Shown: piece after piece, positions 53,564 through 64,000 of the stretch
Position numbering within the stretch: the stretch's first letter is position 1
How the letters are laid out: each line of letters begins with the position of its first letter
Source of the DNA: Chaetoceros tenuissimus
Lineage: Eukaryota; Bacillariophyta; Thalassiosirophyceae; Chaetocerotales; Chaetocerotaceae
Assembly (NCBI GenBank): GCA_021927905.1
Contig: BLLK01000038.1
Span: forward strand, 2,402,963 to 2,466,962
Direction: 5' to 3'
Length of the DNA stretch: 64,000 nucleotides
Notes under the pieces: generated by a model
Database searches by the model: none
What the model was told of the DNA's origin: nothing
What the model saw: the letters and a program-made list of their open reading frames with translations, nothing else
Translations under genes and position numbers: made by a program

Positions 53564-55851
53564 ATGGAATTACTGAAACCTTTGAAATCGGAAGATCAAG
53601 CAACAACTGTGGTTGAGGTTCAAATCAAGAGAGAGGATCCAGCGCAAGTGATTGGTAAATCGAATCCTATGGACTGTACTTATAGTAAAGATCAAACTCC
53701 GAAACCTGTAAAGTCGCGTTTGATAATTCGTCGTGGTGCCCACAGTTCAGGTCCAAATAAAGGCCATGCAAAACTTGTTATTCCAATTCTTTTCGTAAAT
53801 GGAGAATCTTTATGCTCATTGCAAGATGTGATAGTTGCAATCGACCACACAGGCATTGACGAAATAAACCGTAGCCATCGAGGTTACAACGACTTTTTGA
53901 AAGTGAAGGAAGTTACTCCAAGGCTTATGTCTTCATTATTTGCTGAATTCTCTGCTGGAAACTTTTGGTTTGTAGATGAAGAGCATCAAGACGATGACAT
54001 AATTTGGGAATTGGTTTCATCATTGTCATCATTGTGCACCTTTCCGTGGATTATCATGAAAATTTTTCAGAAAGTGAACATTCCTTATGAGTTTAAAAAT
54101 GCTAAAAGAGATCCCTTGCTTCTTACTTTTGCTCTTCGAAACGTTTTGGCTAGACTTGCCTTCAATACTAAACTTCAAAATAAAATTCGAGTGACACTCC
54201 GCGAAGAAATGAAAAGGAATGGATACAAATTAGTTCAACAAGACAAGATCACTACCGATGCTATTGCAGCCTTTGTTGGATTCAATAGGTAAGTGAAAAC
54301 AAATATTCATAACAAGACACCTTTGGTTGCGAAGCTAATTCTCATTTTTTTTCAAGACTACTTTCTCCAAACAACAACACAGGGGTATCTTATAGTTCAG
54401 ATATTGATTACAAACTTATCATCGACTGTAGAGAACTCATGAATGGAGATGGAAGCCCTCTTAACGGGGGACAAGTAAAAAAGCTTGTTAAGAAACTCAA
54501 CACAGCCCAGGAGGAAGACGATATCAAGAGGGCTTTTGATAGAGATGCAAAAATGCTCTTGGAAGTTGCTGACTTTACGACACGTGATTTAGCTGAGCTT
54601 GAAAAATACTTGGGAGAAGATGAAAGAGAACAGAATTTTCTTGCATCGATTTACAGAAACAACATCCATATCGGTGGATCAGCTTCTATTTACAACAAAT
54701 TCCAAGAGCTTCTTGACAAGTTCAATGAGTCTAACGGACTCGAAATTGCTAGACGAACTTGGATTCAGTATCTTGGTCAAAGCGATAAAGGATCTGTTAT
54801 GTGGATTTCAAAAGCTGCTGAATTGAAAGATTTCTTTGGCGGCGTTTCTGAAATAATCATATCTTACTTGGGTGACAATGTCGAATCTCTTAGAGAATTG
54901 AAAAAAAAGCTGCTAGAACAGGGCGATATCGAGGCAGTGAAAATCGAAGAAGCTTTTGCTTCAAATAGTGAAACTAAGGGAAAGAAGCAACATGATCCGT
55001 CTTCTCGGCACAAGTGGCTTAAAAGTCCAAAGGAGCATGAAGATGCTCCATGGAAAAAATGGCTTCACAGTCCAAAGGTTCTTAAAGTTGCACTAAAGAT
55101 TGATGAGATTTCCAATATTATCTTTGCATATCCAATAATCAAAACTGGTCTCCAAGAACTTGATATGTTTCCTGTAAATTTACTATTGAAAGAACAACTA
55201 AGTATCGCGATGAAAGTGTTTACTGGATTAGTTGACGATGGAGTATATGAACCAAAAGCGGCGAACGAATGTCTAATGCACATCGGGAGCACATTATGTA
55301 CAGACGACAACTGGCGTTTCTCTTTGAAATATGCTGGATGTCGACTTAATGATTTCTTCGACTCAGTTACATTTGACGATTATAAGAAATGGTGTATAGG
55401 TATGGATGCAAAAGAAGTATCTAGACGCTACAACACTGGTCAAGCTATTGCTTCTGTTATCAATGAATTTGCTCTGAGGATGCAAAATTTCATCTACTTA
55501 CTTGCTGCTACACCAGATGAGAACTTTCCGGAGACTACCGGCAAGTCCCACGAAGACATCGATGCCCTCTATTCTAGAATGACAAAAGCCTGTTTTCATG
55601 AGATGGTCATCAGATCCAAGTATACAACGGATGTTGAAATTCATTATGCACTCAACATCTTGGGGCGCGGAATACTAGGACTTCATCTTAGTAAATTACC
55701 AATCATTGCAAACCTCAAAGAAATCATACGCAACCTTGCTTCAAGCATCGGCTCTGATCACAATGAAGTGAATGGGAAACCCCTTTTCGACGGTATTTTT
55801 GAATTGGTCATCGAGACTTCAAAATTTTTAAAGCCACCTGAGACAGAGTGA
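53564..55851 (+). CDS. Unknown 739-residue protein, divergent partner of the MACPF gene
   Basis: Model: exon 53564-54288, intron 54289-54356 (GTAAGT...TCAAG), exon 54357-55851; 2,220 nt, 739 aa. The start is the first ATG of the frame (MELLKPLKSEDQ). Not recognised. Residues 60-240 are mixed alpha/beta with RLIIRRGAHSSGPNKGHAKL, and the rest is mostly helical and charged (ELEKYLGEDEREQNFLASIY; RELKKKLLEQGDIEAVKIEE), with no signal peptide or membrane helix. An internal doublet, KWLKSPKEHEDAPWKKWLHS, repeats K-W-L-x-S-P-K. The shared promoter with the MACPF gene suggests linked expression, for example as a chaperone, regulator or protective partner, but nothing in the sequence proves it. Confidence 0.68.
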
Positions 55852-56640
55852 TTTCAAGCATTGTAAAAGAGAGGGATGTTATTATATAAGTTGTTTAATT
55901 ATGAGCGTCTGTAAATGATTGATGATAGCTTCTACTTTTGTTATTAACTACCTTAGGTGATTTAGCACATCTGACTCATAAGAAAGATTTCAAATGACCC
56001 TTTTAAGTCTAATTTCAACTTGTCAAAACAGTTTCACCTAAGCAAGTCAAAACGTGTTGGAAGTACTTTTAAGTGAAGATGATAATATGTAATGGCCAAG
56101 GGTGAGCGAAAGGCTTTGGCGTCATTACGGGAGTTGATATTGAATTAGAAGCGAAAAAAAGGAGAGAAAAAGAGGGAGATTTTTCGCAGTCAATTTCAGT
56201 TGTCTTTCCTTCTTTGGCGTACGAAACTAAAAATGCAGTAACAACATGCTCAATAGTAACTGAGTTTCACGACCAAGCTTTTCTTAAGATGTGTTTTTTG
56301 TTTCAAGAGGAGAATTTAGGAAAATTCAGGGAAAATTTAAATCCGGCAATTTTTTTGTGCTGGTGGAGAATTTTTTACTTTTGAGAAAGGAAGGGAGGAC
56401 GGACGAAAAAGGAGAGAAATATGACGTTCGTTACTTCTTATTACATTTAGCTGTCGGCCATCTTCCGTTACATTCATAACTACTAAAACACTGCATTTTC
56501 TTGCTGCTCTTTTCCTTTGCTTTTTATCTTTCCTATTCTGCACTTTTTAAAGAAGGAATGGGAATATAAACAGATCTAAAATAAATATGTATATGATGGA
56601 AGAAAAGAACTTGATTATTAAAATCCTTTGAACTTCATAC
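55852..56640. other. Intergenic, AT-rich
   Basis: 3' flank of the 739-residue gene. The right end (about 56570-56660) matches the 3' flank of the MACPF gene (46330-46455), marking the edge of a duplicated segment. Short frames only. Confidence 0.5.
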
Positions 56641-56660
56641 TCAAAATTGTTTTGCTCTAA

Positions 56661-57826
56661 TCACATTATGGCGATTTCAGGTTGAGTTTCTTCAGCAAGC
56701 ATCATTTTAAGCACCTTCGGTTTCGATGAAATTGAAAGTGTATCTTCCATTATTTCCATTGTGACAGTTAGGCTTTTTGTTTTTATGATCTTACATGCAG
56801 CCACCTTATTCCAGGTATTTGAATTTAAGACTTGAAGCTCTGCAGATGTTGGAACATTCCAAGAACTCGCAATTGTCACTTCGACTTTTATGGAAGTTTG
56901 AAATAGTTTGAGATATAAAATTAGCAGTTAATAAAATCCTTCAAAACATGACATACCTGATTCTACTTTCACTATTGAAGGGAATTTGATTCCAATGAAA
57001 ATTGGTTCATAGCCCCACCCGATTCCTCTCCAAACTGAGGCTTTATTATCCTTATCAAAAACAAATCCTACATTTGACGAATCTATTTTGTTGTTGGTTT
57101 GATCAAAGTAGTTGGAGAAGAAAGTTTCCGTTTTCCATATTGTAGGATCTATTGGCTTGCCATATGGATCAAAGAAAGTAATGTTTTGAACGTCCCATGC
57201 TGCACTTGAAACTTTGTCATCAGTGTATAGTCTCCATGTAGTGGAACCAAAATAGAAATCTTCTCCTCACAAAACTGGAAGTTTTGGTGATTGTAGAGTA
57301 GAAGAACTATGATTGCTTTTGACAGAATTGATTAAAGATTTCTTAATGATACCCCAATACAATCCTTCCTCTTCATTTGATAAAATACATTTCTCACTGA
57401 ACTCACTCGTTTTCTTTTGTAGGAAAGTGCCGTTGATACTTTGAATAGCAAATAAATTGAATTGTCATCTACGTCCAAACTATCAACCACCTAAATACTT
57501 TCATCAGTATCATTTTCTGGAACAGCTTTCGCACAAAGTGAAGGAGGTCCAATGGCATTCAAAAAGAGCTTTCGTGATCCTTCAAAAAGATGCATACATG
57601 CAATTTTAAACTGTTTGCTTCTTGATGTTGGCTCAAGACTCCAAATTTGATCTAAGTATAGATTTTTATCATCGTGAGAGAACATTGCAACGTCACCTCT
57701 CCCGTTGATTCCTCCTAATCTTGATGATTTTCTGTCTTTGCCTGTATAAATCAGATAGTAACCTTCACACTTTGTAGAAAGGGGAAGTAAAGAGAAAGAG
57801 ACAGTGCGATGACAAGTGGAACACAA
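56661..57826 (-). pseudogene. Decayed C-terminal copy of the MACPF gene
   Basis: Homology to exons 4-5 of the gene at 46454-53144 runs in order on the minus strand: trefoil-like EGYYLIYTGKDRKSSRLGGI and LYLDQIWSLEP (57765-57491), EKCILSNEEEGLYWGIIKKS (57400-57320), discoidin-like SAAWDVQNITFFDPYGKPID to EPIFIGIKFPS (57240-56980), an intron with a GTATGT donor at the same place, then VTIASSWNVPTSAELQVLN to 56661. There are frame changes near 57490 and a TGA near 57270, and no MACPF or N-terminal part. The 3' flank is also related. A partial duplicate under decay; no function expected unless a trefoil/discoidin-only product is spliced. Confidence 0.8.
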
Positions 57827-57969
57827 GTGAAACGAGAAACCATCACCAACAACAAAGTAAACAACTATCTCATTCTCCTTTGGTTGTTTGATCTGCTAAC
57901 ATTGAGGTAGCAGCTTAAGATATAATATAGAAAAAAATTAATATAGATAGAAGAAACAAATCAAACAAC

Positions 57970-59407
57970 ATGTCAGGCGACAAGGAAGAGTTCCAGGATA
58001 CTCTGGAGGAGCAAACACAGGGTGCTGAACGGTTGCTAGAACAAGGAGAGCTCCCATCACCTGTGTCAATGGTGGCAAAACATATGCATGGGACGCCCAT
58101 GGAGGACCAACGAGTACAAGTGGAAAAGGTCTTTGACTATCTCTACGGATCAGAGGACCCAGATCTGGTGGCATTGAATGAGGGCACGGGCTCTACAGTG
58201 TTTCTAGTTTGCACACCAATGCCAAGGCGCAGAGTCAGAGTGTTGCACACACTTCGGCACCAAGAAGTTCCTGCAGAAGAATCCAATGGAGGGGAAAATA
58301 ATGGGTCTATTTGGAGGAGGAGATGAAGGAGAAACCCCATGTCCCATCTGTATCAAGGAGTCTCCATTTAAAAAATTGGAGGTACTAGTACCATCAAAGG
58401 AGAATGCACTGATGCGGATACAACAGTCAAGGCCTTGGATGTGGGAAAAGCAAACTTGAAAGAGACCTTGCTCTGAGCAGCACCAGTACCAGCATATGTG
58501 GTCTATGATGGCCTAGAGGAAACAGAGCTGGAGGCACAAGATGTGTTGGATCGACTAGAACATTTGGATGGGGACGCAGCATGGAAGGCACATGTGACCA
58601 TGTTTGTGAGCCACCACCAGCTACAGGACAAGAAGCCATGGTGTCTGTCAGGAAGTGAATCTGCTTCAAGAATGGAGAAGATGTGGGCAAAGCAACAATT
58701 CAAAGAAGCATTTGGCATTCAAGCAGGACTAGTACAGGGTACACCACAGGCGATGGATGTGAAAGCACTGACAGAGCTAGCAATGCAAAGTGCAGCTTTG
58801 GCTGCTGTAGCAGCAGTACAGCAAATCAGTCCAGGAAAGCAGTCAACAACTGCAGGCCCAACTGAATGAATACAACATGTCCCAAGGTGAATTGGATGAT
58901 CACCTTCGTTTCTGTGGACTCAATGCAAATGAAGAGGACCGACTACCACCATATCCCAAGGAAATCAGGTCAAAGCGCGCACAAAAAGGTCACAAGCAAG
59001 TCACATTGAGGAAGCAAATTGTAGGAGCAAGTGCATATCCAATGCATGAAGTGCCAATCTGCCAGGCTCTGCTGGATAGCATCATTCAAGGAAAATATGT
59101 CTCTGTGGATTCATATCTAACAATGTCGAACTGTACCAGTGGTCTGAGTGTTTTTGGGCTGTATGTTGAAGAAGACAAAGTTCTCAACAACAGCAACTAT
59201 GAAGCGGAGCTGCTGGAAAAAGCCAAAAGTATGACAGTGGCAGACTGGAAGAAAGTGATTAAGCAAGGGCAAGTAAAACCTAATGATGGAAGGGACTTGG
59301 TCGATGCTCTGAAAAGGTTCTGCAACCTAATCCAGGCGCTCTTCACATCAGCATGTCCATTGTGTAAACCCCTGACATCTCTTATTGATATCCTAAGAGT
59401 GAAGTGA
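57970..59407 (+). pseudogene. Broken ORF array, probably mobile-element-derived
   Basis: Three main open segments (57970-58326, 58498-58869 and 58877-59407) belong to one interrupted coding region: the reading passes from frame to frame near 58300 (a segment with TPCPICIKESP, a possible zinc-binding piece), a TGA at about 58474, and a frame change near 58840 inside QQLQAQLNEYN. Codon use is visibly richer in G/C and CAG/CTG/GAG than every neighbour, which suggests foreign or mobile origin. The last part has LPPYPKEIRSKRAQKGHKQV and VADWKKVIKQGQVKPNDG, then FCNLIQALFTSACPLCKPL. I do not recognise the family; a gag-like or other transposon protein is the best guess. No terminal repeats or integrase were found. 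Confidence 0.55.
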
Positions 59408-59584
59408 ACATATCATGATTCACTGGGGTTTGCACCTACAATTTCGAAATTGAATCTTGGGAAGTATAAAATTGCAAGTATAAATTTACAAGTATGATTT
59501 GAAAACTATGAAAAAGCAAATGGTGTTCAACTATATCTGTATTATGAAAATATTGCTAATAAAGATTTTAGTTTCGTTCAAGAA

Positions 59585-62500
59585 GATAGAACAGTAGTTG
59601 TATTGTTGTGATGATGGAATGTAATTGAGTTGTGGGTAACCGTAGGTGTGTAAAGTGATGAAAGAAGGTGAAGATATAGAAGATGGAGAATGAGAATAGA
59701 ATGTTGAAAGATTAGAGAGTATGTAGTAGATAAAAGAATATTGGTTAGGGCAGGCAACGGAGAAGAATGTGATGAATGATAGAGCAGTAGTTGTATTGTT
59801 GTGATGATGGAATGTAATTGAGTTGTGGCTAACCGTAGGTGTGTAAAGTGATGAAAGAAGGTGAAGATATAGAAGATGGAGAAAGAGAATAGAATGTTGA
59901 AAGATTAGAGAGTATGTAGTAGATAAAAGAATATTGGTTAGGGTGGGCAACGGAGAAGAATGTGACAAATGATAGAGCAGTAGTTGTATTGTTGTGATGA
60001 TGGAATGTTATTGAGTTGTGGCTAACCGTAGGTGTGTAAAGTGATGAAAGAAGGTGAAGATATAGAAGATGGAGAATGAGAATAGAATGTTGAAAGATTA
60101 GAGTGTATGTAGTAGATAAAAGAATATTGGTTAGGGCGGGCAACGGAGAAGAATGTGACAAATGATAGAGCAGTAGTTGTATTGTTGTGATGATGGAATG
60201 TAATTGAGTTGTGGCTAACCGTAGGTGTGTAAAGTGATGAAAGAAGGTGAAGATATAGAAGATGGAGAATGAGAATAGAATGTTGAAAGATTAGAGTGTA
60301 TGTAGTAGATAAAAGAATATTGGTTAGGGCGGGCAACGGAGAAGAATGTGACGAATGATAGAGCAGTAGTTGTATTGTTGTGATGATGGAATGTAATTGA
60401 GTTGTGGCTAACCGTAGGTGTGTAAAGTGATGAAAGAAGGTGAAGATATAGAAGATAGAGAATGAGAATAGAATGTTGAAAGATTAGAGAGTATGTAGTA
60501 GATAAAAGAATATTGGTTAGGGCAGGCAACAGAGAAGAATGTGACGAATGATAGAGCAGTAGTTGTATTGTTGTGATGATGGAATGTAATTGAGTTGTGG
60601 CTAACCGTAGGTGTGTAAAGTGATGAAAGAAGGTGAAGATATAGAAGATGGAGAATGAGAATAGAATGTTGAAAGATTAGAGAGTATGTAGTAGATAAAA
60701 GAATATTGGTTAGGGCGGGCAACGGAGAAGAATGTGGCGAATGATAGAGCAGTAGTTGTATTGTTGTGATGATGGAATGTTATTGAGTTGTGGCTAACCG
60801 TAGGTGTGTAAAGTGATGAAAGAAGGTGAAGATATAGAAGATGGAGAATGAGAATAGAATGTGGAAAGATTAGAGTGTATGTAGTAGATAAAAGAATATT
60901 GGTTAGGGCGGGCAACGGAGAAGAATGTGACGAATGATAGAGCAGTAGTTGTAGTGTTGTGATGATGGAATGTAATTGAGTTGTGGCTAACCGTAGGTGT
61001 GTAAAGTGATGAAAGAAGGTGAAGATATAGAAGATGGAGAATGAGAATAGAATGTTGAAAGATTAGAGAGTATGTAGTAGATAAAAGAATATTGGTTAGG
61101 GCGGGCAACGGAGAAGAATGTGGCGAATGATAGAGCAGTAGTTGTATTGTTGTGATGATGGAATGTTATTGAGTTGTGGCTAACCGTAGGTGTGTAAAGT
61201 GATGAAAGAAGGTGAAGATATAGAAGATGGAGAATGAGAATAGAATGTGGAAAGATTAGAGTGTATGTAGTAGATAAAAGAATATTGGTTAGGGCGGGCA
61301 ACGGAGAAGAATGTGACAAATGATAGAGCAGTAGTTGTATTGTTGTGATGATGGAATGTTATTGAGTTGTGGCTAACCGTAGGTGTGTAAAGTGATGAAA
61401 GAAGGTGAAGATATAGAAGATGGAGAATGAGAATAGAATGTTGAAAGATTAGAGAGTATGTAGTAGATAAAAGAATATTGGTTAGGGCGGGCAACGGAGA
61501 AGAATGTGACAAATGATAGAGCAGTAGTTGTAGTGTTGTGATGATGGAATGTTATTGAGTTGTGGCTAACCGTAGGTGTGTAAAGTGATGAAAGAAGGTG
61601 AAGACATAGAAGATGGAGAATGAGAATAGAATGTTGAAAGATTAGAGAGTATGTAGTAGATAAAAGAATATTGGTTAGGGCGGGCAACGGAGAAGAATGT
61701 GACAAATGATAGAGCAGTAGTTGTAGTGTTGTGATGATGGAATGTTATTGAGTTGTGGCTAACCGTAGGTGTGTAAAGTGATGAAAGAAGGTGAAGATAT
61801 AGAAGATGGAGAATGAGAATAGAATGTTGAAAGATTAGAGAGTATGTAGTAGATAAAAGAATATTGGTTAGGGCGGGCAACGGAGAAGAATGTGACAAAT
61901 GATAGAGCAGTAGTTGTAGTGTTGTGATGATGGAATGTAATTGAGTTGTGGCTAACCGTAGGTGTGTAAAGTGATGAAAGAAGGTGAAGATATAGAAGAT
62001 GGAGAATGAGAATAGAATGTTGAAAGATTAGAGAGTATGTAGTAGATAAAAGAATATTGGTTAGGGCGGGCAACGGAGAAGAATGTGACAAATGATAGAG
62101 CAGTAGTTGTAGTGTTGTGATGATGGAATGTTATTGAGTTGTGGCTAACCGTAGGTGTGTAAAGTGATGAAAGAAGGTGAAGATATAGAAGATGGAGAAT
62201 GAGAATAGAATGTTGAAAGATTAGAGTGTATGTAGTAGATAAAAGAATATTGGTTAGGGCGGGCAACGGAGAAGAATGTGACAAATGATAGAGCAGTAGT
62301 TGTATTGTTGTGATGATGGAATGTAATTGAGTTGTGGCTAACCGTAGGTGTGTAAAGTGATGAAAGAAGGTGAAGATATAGAAGATGGAGAATGAGAATA
62401 GAATGTTGAAAGATTAGAGAGTATGTAGTAGATAAAAGAATATTTGTTAGGGCGGGCAACGGAGAAGAATGTGACAAATGATAGAGCAGTAGTTGTAGTG

Positions 62501-63918
62501 TTGTGATGATGGAATGTAATTGAGTTGTGGCTAACCGTAGGTGTGTAAAGTGATGAAAGAAGGTGAAGATATAGAAGATGGAGAATGAGAATAGAATGTT
62601 GAAAGATTAGAGTGTATGTAGTAGATAAAAGAATATTGGTTAGGGCGGGCAACGGAGAAGAATGTGACAAATGATAGAGCAGTAGTTGTAGTGTTGTGAT
62701 GATGGAATGTAATTGAGTTGTGGCTAACCGTAGGTGTGTAAAGTGATGAAAGAAGGTGAAGATATAGAAGATGGAGAATGAGAATAGGAGAATGAGAATA
62801 GAATGTTAGATTAGAGTATGTAGTAGATAAAAGAATATTGTTAGGGCGGGCAACGGAGAAGAATGTGACAAATGATAGAGCAGTAGTTGTATTGTTGTGA
62901 TGATGGAATGTTATTGAGTTGTGGCTAACCGTAGGTGTGTAAAGTGATGAAAGAAGGTGAAGATATAGAAGATGGAGAATGAGAATAGAATGTTGAAAGA
63001 TTAGAGAGTATGTAGTAGATAAAAGAATATTGGTTAGGGCGGGCAACGGAGAAGAATGTGACAAATGATAGAGCAGTAGTTGTAGTGTTGTGATGATGGA
63101 ATGTAATTGAGTTGTGGCTAACCGTAGGTGTGTAAAGTGATGAAAGAAGGTGAAGACATAGAAGATGGAGAATGAGAATAGAATGTTGAAAGATTAGAGA
63201 GTATGTAGTAGATAAAAGAATATTGGTTAGGGCGGGCAACGGAGAAGAATGTGACAAATGATAGAGCAGTAGTTGTAGTGTTGTGATGATGGAATGTAAT
63301 TGAGTTGTGGCTAACCGTAGGTGTGTAAAGTGATGAAAGAAGGTGAAGATATAGAAGATGGAGAATGAGAATAGAATGTTGAAAGATTAGAGTGTATGTA
63401 GTAGATAAAAGAATATTGGTTAGGGCGGGCAACGGAGAAGAATGTGACAAATGATAGAGCAGTAGTTGTAGTGTTGTGATGATGGAATGTAATTGAGTTG
63501 TGGCTAACCGTAGGTGTGTAAAGTGATGAAAGAAGGTGAAGATATAGAAGATGGAGAATGAGAATAGAATGTTGAAAGATTAGAGAGTATGTAGTAGATA
63601 AAAGAATATTTGTTAGGGCGGGCAACGGAGAAGAATGTGACAAATGATAGAGCAGTAGTTGTATTGTTGTGATGATGGAATGTTATTGAGTTGTGGCTAA
63701 CCGTAGGTGTGTAAAGTGATGAAAGAAGGTGAAGATATAGAAGATGGAGAATGAGAATAGAATGTTGAAAGATTAGAGTGTATGTAGTAGATAAAAGAAT
63801 ATTGGTTAGGGCGGGCAACGGAGAAGAATGTGACAAATGATAGAGCAGTAGTTGTAGTGTTGTGATGATGGAATGTAATTGAGTTGTGGCTAACCGTAGG
63901 TGTGTAAAGTGATGAAAG
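59585..63918. repeat. Subtelomeric satellite, 193-bp unit, 22 full copies and one partial
   Basis: Units start with GATAGAGCAGTAG at 59585, 59778 and every 193 bp thereafter. One irregular copy near 62760-62850 adds 8 bp. The last copy (63839-63918) is cut after 80 bp by telomere repeat. Units differ at a few sites (TATTG/TAGTG, GTAATTG/GTTATTG, GAGAGT/GAGTGT, GACAAAT/GACGAAT/GGCGAAT). Each unit contains ATTGGTTAGGGCGGGC, which includes a telomere-like GGTTAGGG. Minus-strand frames of about 104-110 codons recur, but 193 is not a multiple of three and they overlap each other, so they are not accepted as genes. Confidence 0.97.
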
Positions 63919-64000
63919 TTAGGGTTAGGGTTAGGGTTAGGGTTAGGGTTAGGGTTAGGGTTAGGGTTAGGGTTAGGGTTAGGGTTAGGGTTAGGGTTAG
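63919..64000 (+). repeat. Telomere, (TTAGGG)n
   Basis: 82 bp of perfect TTAGGG repeat (13 full units plus TTAG) reach the last base. The G-rich strand runs 5'-3' towards the end, as expected at a right chromosome end. It abuts the satellite unit without any spacer. Confidence 0.99.

Noticed and set aside
59531-63836. About twenty minus-strand frames of 104-177 codons in the satellite, all of one hydrophobic/Ser-Thr sequence
   Set aside because: They follow from a stop-poor 193-bp repeat. The unit is not a multiple of three, frames overlap one another, and there is no independent coding signal.
59585-63918. Regular repeat array considered as CRISPR-like
   Set aside because: No spacers: the entire 193-bp unit repeats. 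It is eukaryotic subtelomeric satellite.

Overview
This window is the right-hand end of a nuclear chromosome from a photosynthetic stramenopile, most probably a centric diatom (Chaetoceros-like is only a guess). The evidence is: a light-harvesting fucoxanthin-chlorophyll-type protein and other plastid proteins with the diatom A-F cleavage motif; Pro-Ser-Thr-rich extracellular stalks; short GT-AG introns in most genes; AT-rich DNA; and a terminal TTAGGG array oriented correctly for a right telomere. There is no rRNA, no convincing tRNA and no prokaryotic-style operon. All gene models below were made by reading exons and splice sites by eye. Each exon sum was checked to be a multiple of three, or the shortfall is stated.

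Layout. 1-6.3 kb: a tandem duplication of a pair of convergent endonuclease/exonuclease/phosphatase (EEP) genes, two secreted and one apparently not. 6.4-9.2 kb: a secreted beta-propeller-like protein and a CP12-like plastid protein. 9.9-12.8 kb: an orphan fragment and a frameshifted copy of a seven-helix receptor; a third member lies on the other strand at 30.6-32.4 kb. 13-24.8 kb: a carbonic-anhydrase-like wall protein, two low-complexity proteins (one with a PH-like end), a plastid NFU-like protein without its cysteines, a six-domain ShK-like secreted protein and an unknown two-exon gene. 25.3-29.3 kb: a Cys/Met-type PLP enzyme and an EF-hand/GDT1 cation transporter, divergently arranged, with related repeat-bearing introns. 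29.6-46.3 kb: HSBP1, the receptor paralogue, a RING-like/GAF-like protein, an unknown protein behind E2F-like sites, adenylosuccinate synthetase divergent from the LHC gene, a coiled-coil/PH-like protein and complex I subunit NDUFA6.

46.4-57.8 kb: the most unusual locus. A five-exon gene encodes about 2,133 residues with a MACPF/perforin-like domain followed by beta-trefoil-like and discoidin-like segments. It is divergently paired with an unknown 739-residue gene across a 419-bp promoter carrying two copies of a fixed-spacing composite motif. A decayed copy of its C-terminal part lies 10 kb further out. 58.0-59.4 kb: a G/C-richer, broken ORF array that looks mobile-element-derived. 59.6-63.9 kb: 22 full copies and one partial copy of a 193-bp subtelomeric satellite, cut directly by 82 bp of TTAGGG repeats.

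Several apparent frameshifts (receptor genes, C-terminus of the MACPF gene) lie at or near short homopolymers, so assembly error has to be excluded before these genes are called broken.
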